DNA of 64,000 nucleotides from Oscheius onirici (Eukaryota > Nematoda > Chromadorea > Rhabditida > Rhabditidae): contig OW051468.1 in the NCBI GenBank assembly GCA_932521025.1, forward strand, positions 9,300,064-9,364,063, written 5' to 3'. Below are positions 59,381-64,000 of this stretch, piece after piece. Both the position numbers and the translations under genes were made by a program. The number at the start of each line of letters is the position of its first letter. Position 1 is the stretch's first letter. The notes under the pieces are model-generated. The model was not told where the DNA came from. It saw only the letters and a list, made by a program, of their open reading frames with translations, and did no database searches.

Positions 59381-60121
59381 ATGGATAAGGATTGCTGCTT
59401 AAGACGGTGTTTCTGCATGCACTCCCAGTTACAACTAGTAGATTTGACCATCAATGCCCTAATGGTCCACCACGGCGTCATATCGCAGCCTCTAGTTACA
59501 GTTCCACAGCCGCCACCCCAGGGGCTTGTCCGAACTATTAACACTGTAAAATCGGTAAGGCAAAGTCGTTTGAGAACAATCATGCTTTCCAGATTCAATC
59601 AGAACTACGCGAAGCTTTTCGCGCCCGGCATCGTCGTAGCGTAAGTGAAGTTGTTCTAGCTGTGGGGCAGTCTGCATTCCGACCTCATCACACTTACAGT
59701 AGTGATTTTGATTTCCCCCCAAAAAAACTATTCCAGGAATTCCTGTTAAAATATGTGAACATGGAGAAGAACTGACTGAAATCTGTGGTCCAGCATGTGA
59801 AGAACTACGGAAGGAAGAAAGTCGACGTGTGAATCTGTTCCTTTTCAAGAATTTCCCTCCAGGCAGCAGTTTATCAAAAGGTGCTCATCGGGTATTCGTA
59901 TTTCTCCGAGGTGCCGATAGTCTTTGCAGCGAGAATATTGAAGAGAGGTTTGCAGTCAAAGGGGGAATATGTAAGACATTTGCAGTGAATTCGACCTTCC
60001 GGAAGAGCAGTGTACTGTAATCACCTTCAACCATTCGACATGTGCCTTCTCTCCAGTTCAACCACTGGGAGAACATCGTTGGATGAGAATCGTCCCCTTC
60101 GTTGTCCCAGAAGCGCCCTAA
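59381..60121 (+). CDS. Unrecognised 208-aa protein
   Basis: Four exons (59381-59554, 59593-59698, 59737-59947, 59986-60121) give a closed frame of 208 aa. The ATG follows a cttcag acceptor directly and AATAAA lies about 45 nt after the stop, so it looks like a real gene. The N-terminus is cysteine-rich (MDKDCCLRRCFCMHS), then a proline stretch (TVPQPPPQG), a basic helix (QSELREAFRARHRR), and a C-terminal half with VKICEHGEELTEICGPACEE, HRVFVFLRG, EEQCTVITFNHSTCAF and a final GEHRWMRIVPFVVPE. Alternating hydrophobic segments suggest a beta-rich domain with possible disulfides or metal sites. There is no clear signal peptide or membrane segment. Exon 2 has an internal gtaagt, but reading through it keeps the frame to the next exon. 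I recognise no family. Confidence 0.65.
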
Positions 60122-60654
60122 ACTCATTGCATTCCTTTTTCTTTTCAGGGTTTCTGATACGTGGTATTCAATAAACCTCCATATGAGTTTTTTCTCCGAG
60201 TGGCCAGTTCCCTAACAGCGCTGCGCTCTTTGCAAAAGTTTGTCTACATGTCTCTGTCCCGGAACAAAACGGCTCTCCATTTCACGCGACAAGGCGCGAG
60301 AGTTTCCTGTTTAGAACAGGAAAGGCGTTTGTGAAAAATGTATTTTTCGGTACAATGAAGAGATTAAGCAATGTTATCTGCTGACTGAGCCAGTGCATAC
60401 ATTATCACTCTGAGAAATTTGACAATTAACGGAACAGCGCCAAACTTTACCAACCTAAACCAAAATAGCATATAACTGAACAAAAACTGTTGAGAAATAG
60501 TTTCTGCCAAGGATGAAAGAAATCTAAGAAAAATCCTATAGCCGCTCCTTTGTATTTCGGTGTTCCTCCTCCATCTCCTGGCTCCGATCGAGAGGCGGTG
60601 TGCTCCGTTTGTGTACAAGAGTGAGAGGGAGTCGGCGTCCCTTTCCCTCCGGCC

Positions 60655-63600
60655 ATGTTGCTACCAATTCTCTTCTTCGCCATTCTACTCTCACGGCAAG
60701 CGTTGGCCCTTCACTGTCTGCAGCCATTTGTTCCCGAAAATGGCCATGTCATTTTTAATGAGCCCGGTCCATATGCGCCAAAAACTATTGCCAAATACAG
60801 GTACTCCTCTTCCGAACTTTAATCTATTAAAATTCCAGTTGTGCTCTTGGTTTTGAACGTATAGGTAGCGAAGAACGAATCTGTCGCTCCGATGGAACTT
60901 GGAGCGGCAATTCTCCGGTTTGTGCTATTGATGTAGCCGCCGGGAAGCCAAATCAACAGGTGAGATCCGGACATCGAAAAAATTGTGAAGAAGACAATAA
61001 ATTCCCAACAGTTCTCTTTAATTTTTTGACGTAGACTTTGGGAAGAAACTAAATATATTTTTTCAGTCATCCGGCGATTCTCTGTACGTACTAACAGACG
61101 GACTCTGTGCCACAACAAACAACGAGAAGAAATCTTGGTGGTAAGTACAACTGTCCAGTTAAACGCCTCTGTTTTTAAACATTTTAAACTAGATAATTAT
61201 TTTTTTAGGGAAGTGGAACTATTGGGCTCCTACGATGTTCACAGTTTGATTCTTCGTCCTGGTCGTCATTCTTCGTCCATTCTTTCCGTTGAGCTGTTTT
61301 CAGATTTCGGTGATATTCATGTAAGTCGTTCTACCAACAAGATGAGTAAATAGTCTTTAGGTTTGTGATATTGGTTCTCTGGCGAAGAATCCTTCCAATC
61401 CTCTCATTTGTACTCATTCGCATGTCTCGAAAGTCAGAGTTACTACCAGTATGAGACTGCAATTATGTGCCGTTCAGGTTTTTGCAACAAATGCAGGTTT
61501 GTAGCTTGGGCTCCTATTCCAAGGCGCTCTCTCTCATGTTTTGTCCACTTGACGCGTCTCCCTCTTCACATGCGAAGGGGAGCGGCTTCTCCTCCTTGAG
61601 AGGAAGACTGTTTTCAAGTAGACCCCCGCGACATTTTGACCCAGCGCCTGACCAGTAGGTCTCCAAGCCAGCTTTGTTTTCTGCGTGTGTCTTGGCGATT
61701 AGAGACGCCTTTCGCGCCTTCAGCTGTCACCAATCCGACATGCGACACCGGCCCACAAGCAAATACAAACGGTCTTGTGTACTTGAAAAAGACAGAACAT
61801 CGTCTTTGAGGGAGATGATTCAGGCGGAGCGCTAATTGCTCAATGACTCAGGCTCGCTTCGAAACAAAGAAAGTTATATATTGAAACTTTTTTCATGGCT
61901 GAGCATTTCTATCCGTTCTAGCTTCGTCTGCTCGCTCCTGACCTATCGAATTTCACCAATTGGCAATTTGTCATTTGCATAAGCACTGAGTAAACAGAAC
62001 GCCTCGAAACAAAGGAAGCAAAAGCACTCGAAAAGTTTTCAGTCTCGAGCTGGCAATGTGCTCAAGGATCCATGGATGTTTTGACTGTTGTAGAGGGACA
62101 ATGTATTAGTGCATCTCGAGAAGAACATTCCGACTGGCCGTCGGCTCAGAGAAAGTGTCTTGATCGAGGAGGAACACTCCCTCTGAGAATAAGGAATTCT
62201 ACGAGAAGGGGCATACAGGCTGCTCTAGATCATTCGGATCACAGAAAGGATTTCTTCTGGATCGGTAAGTAAAATTTCAATGAAATTTAACAGGTATTTA
62301 GGAGTGACATCAGCGGTGAATGATTGGCGATGGGCAGATGGAGAAGTAATCTCTCCGGTCGATGCCGACTGGCCTTTGGAACAAGTACCATCACCGTCGA
62401 GAGCAGAAGCCATTCTATTGGCAAGAGCTCTCGAATGGAAATGGCTACCAGCTGTTCAATCAGCCTGGAACGCATTTCTTTGTCAGAGTAGTGAGTTTTC
62501 TTCTTCTTCGTGTCCTCCAAGTATATTTCAGAACCAAAATTTTGTACTTCACCGGGAGTTGGCGAAGCGGCTCGAGTACATTTCTCTAGTCACAGTTACG
62601 CCATCGGAACACACTGCTACTACACATGCGATGACGGATATAGACTTTCGGGCAAACCAGAGAGGGAATGTCTGGAGACTGGACGATGGAGTGAGAATAT
62701 TCCCGAATGTCGAAGTTGGTCTATTCTTTTTTGCCCTCATTTTCATTTGTAGAAGTGGATTGCGGAGCCCTGCCGTCTTTCCCGTTTGGTTCAATAAAAC
62801 TGCTCAATTTATCGACATTATATCTTTCAGAGGTAGGCAATGTTTTAATTATGAGTTCTATTTCCAGGCCGAGTACATTTGTTCGCCCGGTAGTGAAGTT
62901 GTAGGTGATCGACGAAGGCAGTGTTTGGCTGATGGAAGATGGGGAGGAATTGCTCCTACGTGTGCAAGTGGGCTCTTTTGAATATTTTGAGATTTTTTCT
63001 TTTTCAAATCAAATAAATTCTATTCAGTCGTTGATTGTGGTCGGCCACCAGCAATCGCCAACGGGAAAGCAGAAGCTGAGCAGCATACGTTTGACTCGCA
63101 GGCCAACTACACCTGCCATGAGGGGTTCCGTCTCATTGGCCATGAGACAATCTTCTGCGGCGAGAAGGGAGTGTGGGAGCCGGCAGTTCCTGTTTGCTAT
63201 GGTAATTCTAGCAGGTTAGATATATATAGTATGAGAATAACAGATGAGGCTGCCTTGAGAGAAATGAAAGGCTCCGACTCTGAGGGTTCTGCCATCTTGG
63301 CTGTACTGGCTCTGATTCTCGTTGGAGTGCTGCTTTTTGCTGTAGTTAAAATATCGCGTCCTGCTTCAAGTTCGCTCAGTGACAAATCGCCAGTCATTTA
63401 TGCTACACCTTCTGTACCAATGGCCGGGGACTCTGTAGTGTACTATGCTTCGTGTGCTGCTGTGACGCAACTGGAAGTACCGCCTCATCTTTTGTCTCTG
63501 CAGCATTTACCGAACGGTAACATCCATGTAACCATTCCAGCAGGTAATGAGAACATTTTTTTTTGAAGTAGTGTTCCAGTGAACGGGCGTCCAATAACCA

Positions 63601-63857
63601 GACCGCCACTTCCAATATTCCGAGAAGAGTCACCGACTCCATCACAGCTTCTATACTCTTTTGATCACGAGCCGATATATGACACTCCGCCGGAAACAAC
63701 ATTGTCAAGACGAACATTGCCTCGTGATCGTGAAGAGAACATCTACGAACGGATGGCTGACCTGCGACCGCCTCCGCCACCATTGCCAAAAGCATCTCAT
63801 AGGTGGATCCAGTTATCGCAAAAAAACGTTTTTGATTTAAGGGGAGATGTCAGCTAG
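60655..63857 (+). CDS. Membrane lectin: CCP, fucolectin-like, C-type lectin and CCP domains (furrowed-like)
   Basis: A cell-surface selectin-like protein. Fourteen exons (60655-60800, 60839-60959, 61067-61140, 61209-61320, 61361-61496, 62043-62264, 62302-62487, 62532-62714, 62753-62832, 62868-62967, 63028-63201, 63244-63543, 63580-63802, 63842-63857) give 690 aa. Order: signal peptide (LLPILFFAILLSRQALA), one CCP/sushi (CALGFERIGSEERICR), an F5/8C or fucolectin-like domain (SWWEVELLGSYDVHSLILR), a C-type lectin domain (WQCAQGSM, FFWIGVTSAVNDWRWADG, EWKWLPAVQSAWNAFLCQ), three CCPs (CYYTCDDGYRLSG, EYICSPGSEVVGD, NYTCHEGFRLIG), a membrane segment (AILAVLALILVGVLLFAVV) and a cytoplasmic tail rich in proline and tyrosine motifs (EPIYDTPPE, ENIYERM). 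This is the layout of Drosophila furrowed. The last splice (63802/63842) is optional, since reading through also stays open. Confidence 0.85.
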
Positions 63858-64000
63858 TTTCAACAATTCTTCTCGAAGAAGACAACGACCAAGACGGGTA
63901 ATAAAGCCAGAAGAGGCTGACGTACGAGAAAAGATGATTCGTATTATGCCACAGTACTTACCGAGTATAAATCTTTACGTATTTTTACACAAGATATTTG
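63847..64000 (+). CDS. Possible start of the next gene (partial)
   Basis: An ATG at 63847 opens a frame that runs to the window edge (51 codons): MSASFNNSSRRRQRPRRVIK, then PEEADVREKMIRIMPQYLP. It overlaps the last codons of the lectin gene in another frame, and lies 5 nt after a taag acceptor, so it could be trans-spliced as a downstream gene. The N-terminus is basic. No family recognised from this short piece. Confidence 0.35.
   Translation, partial: MSASFNNSSRRRQRPRRVIKPEEADVREKMIRIMPQYLPSINLYVFLHKIF

Noticed and set aside
59641-59670. A 30-nt intron in the 208-aa gene
   Set aside because: Reading through the internal gtaagt keeps the frame and needs only a standard 38-nt intron afterwards.
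62280-62981. 233-codon reading frame on the + strand
   Set aside because: Only its first part is real lectin exon; the rest crosses three introns and is out of frame with the CCP domains.

Overview
The window is nuclear DNA of a nematode. It carries a major sperm protein (MSP) domain, a protein family specific to nematodes. It carries a lin-41 gene whose 3' UTR holds two adjacent sites complementary to let-7. Introns are short (often 36-50 nt, ending in tttcag or tttag), and many start codons lie within a few bases of a splice acceptor, as expected for spliced-leader trans-splicing. The dense intron-exon structure suggests a species outside Caenorhabditis; I cannot name it. Gene models were built by hand from splice signals and family alignment from memory; every complete multi-exon model given sums to an intact reading frame.

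Layout. 1-3.1 kb: 3' part of an innexin (+) facing an HNF4-type nuclear receptor (-), with stop codons 20 nt apart. 3.9-14.2 kb: three closely spaced + strand genes, RIO1 kinase, an unrecognised coiled-coil protein and CPSF2. 15.6-18.8 kb: a SAP/RRM protein of SAFB type. 19.5-20.9 kb: cathepsin L (-), divergent from the ciliary kinase dyf-5 (22.1-25.6 kb, +), which has an X-box-like site upstream. 25.8-33.1 kb: PP4 regulatory subunit 1 (-). 35.0-37.0 kb: a divergent serpin (-). 37.3-41.4 kb: lin-41 (-).

42-44 kb is the accessory part: a broken pogo/Tigger-type transposase, a palindrome, a tRNA-Met-like relic and an MSP coding segment without a visible 5' end. Then come a NUDIX hydrolase of diphosphoinositol-phosphatase type (-), a protein with CENP-B/pogo DNA-binding domains (+), CDKAL1 (-), a WW-MyTH4-RhoGAP protein of ARHGAP39/Vilse type (-), a fold-back transposon, MGAT5/gly-2 (+), TTC14 (+), an unrecognised 208-aa protein (+), a furrowed-like membrane lectin (+) and the probable start of one more gene.

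Most genes are conserved housekeeping or developmental genes and do not form one pathway. Themes are RNA processing and translation (CPSF2, SAFB-like, RIO1, CDKAL1, TTC14), signalling (PP4R1, RhoGAP, dyf-5) and surface or secreted proteins (innexin, MGAT5, cathepsin L, lectin). I saw no new multi-gene system. The most notable items are the let-7/lin-41 arrangement, the serpin with a rebuilt reactive-loop region, the dyf-5 X-box-like site, the pogo-derived pair of sequences and a hairpin repeat found in four introns.
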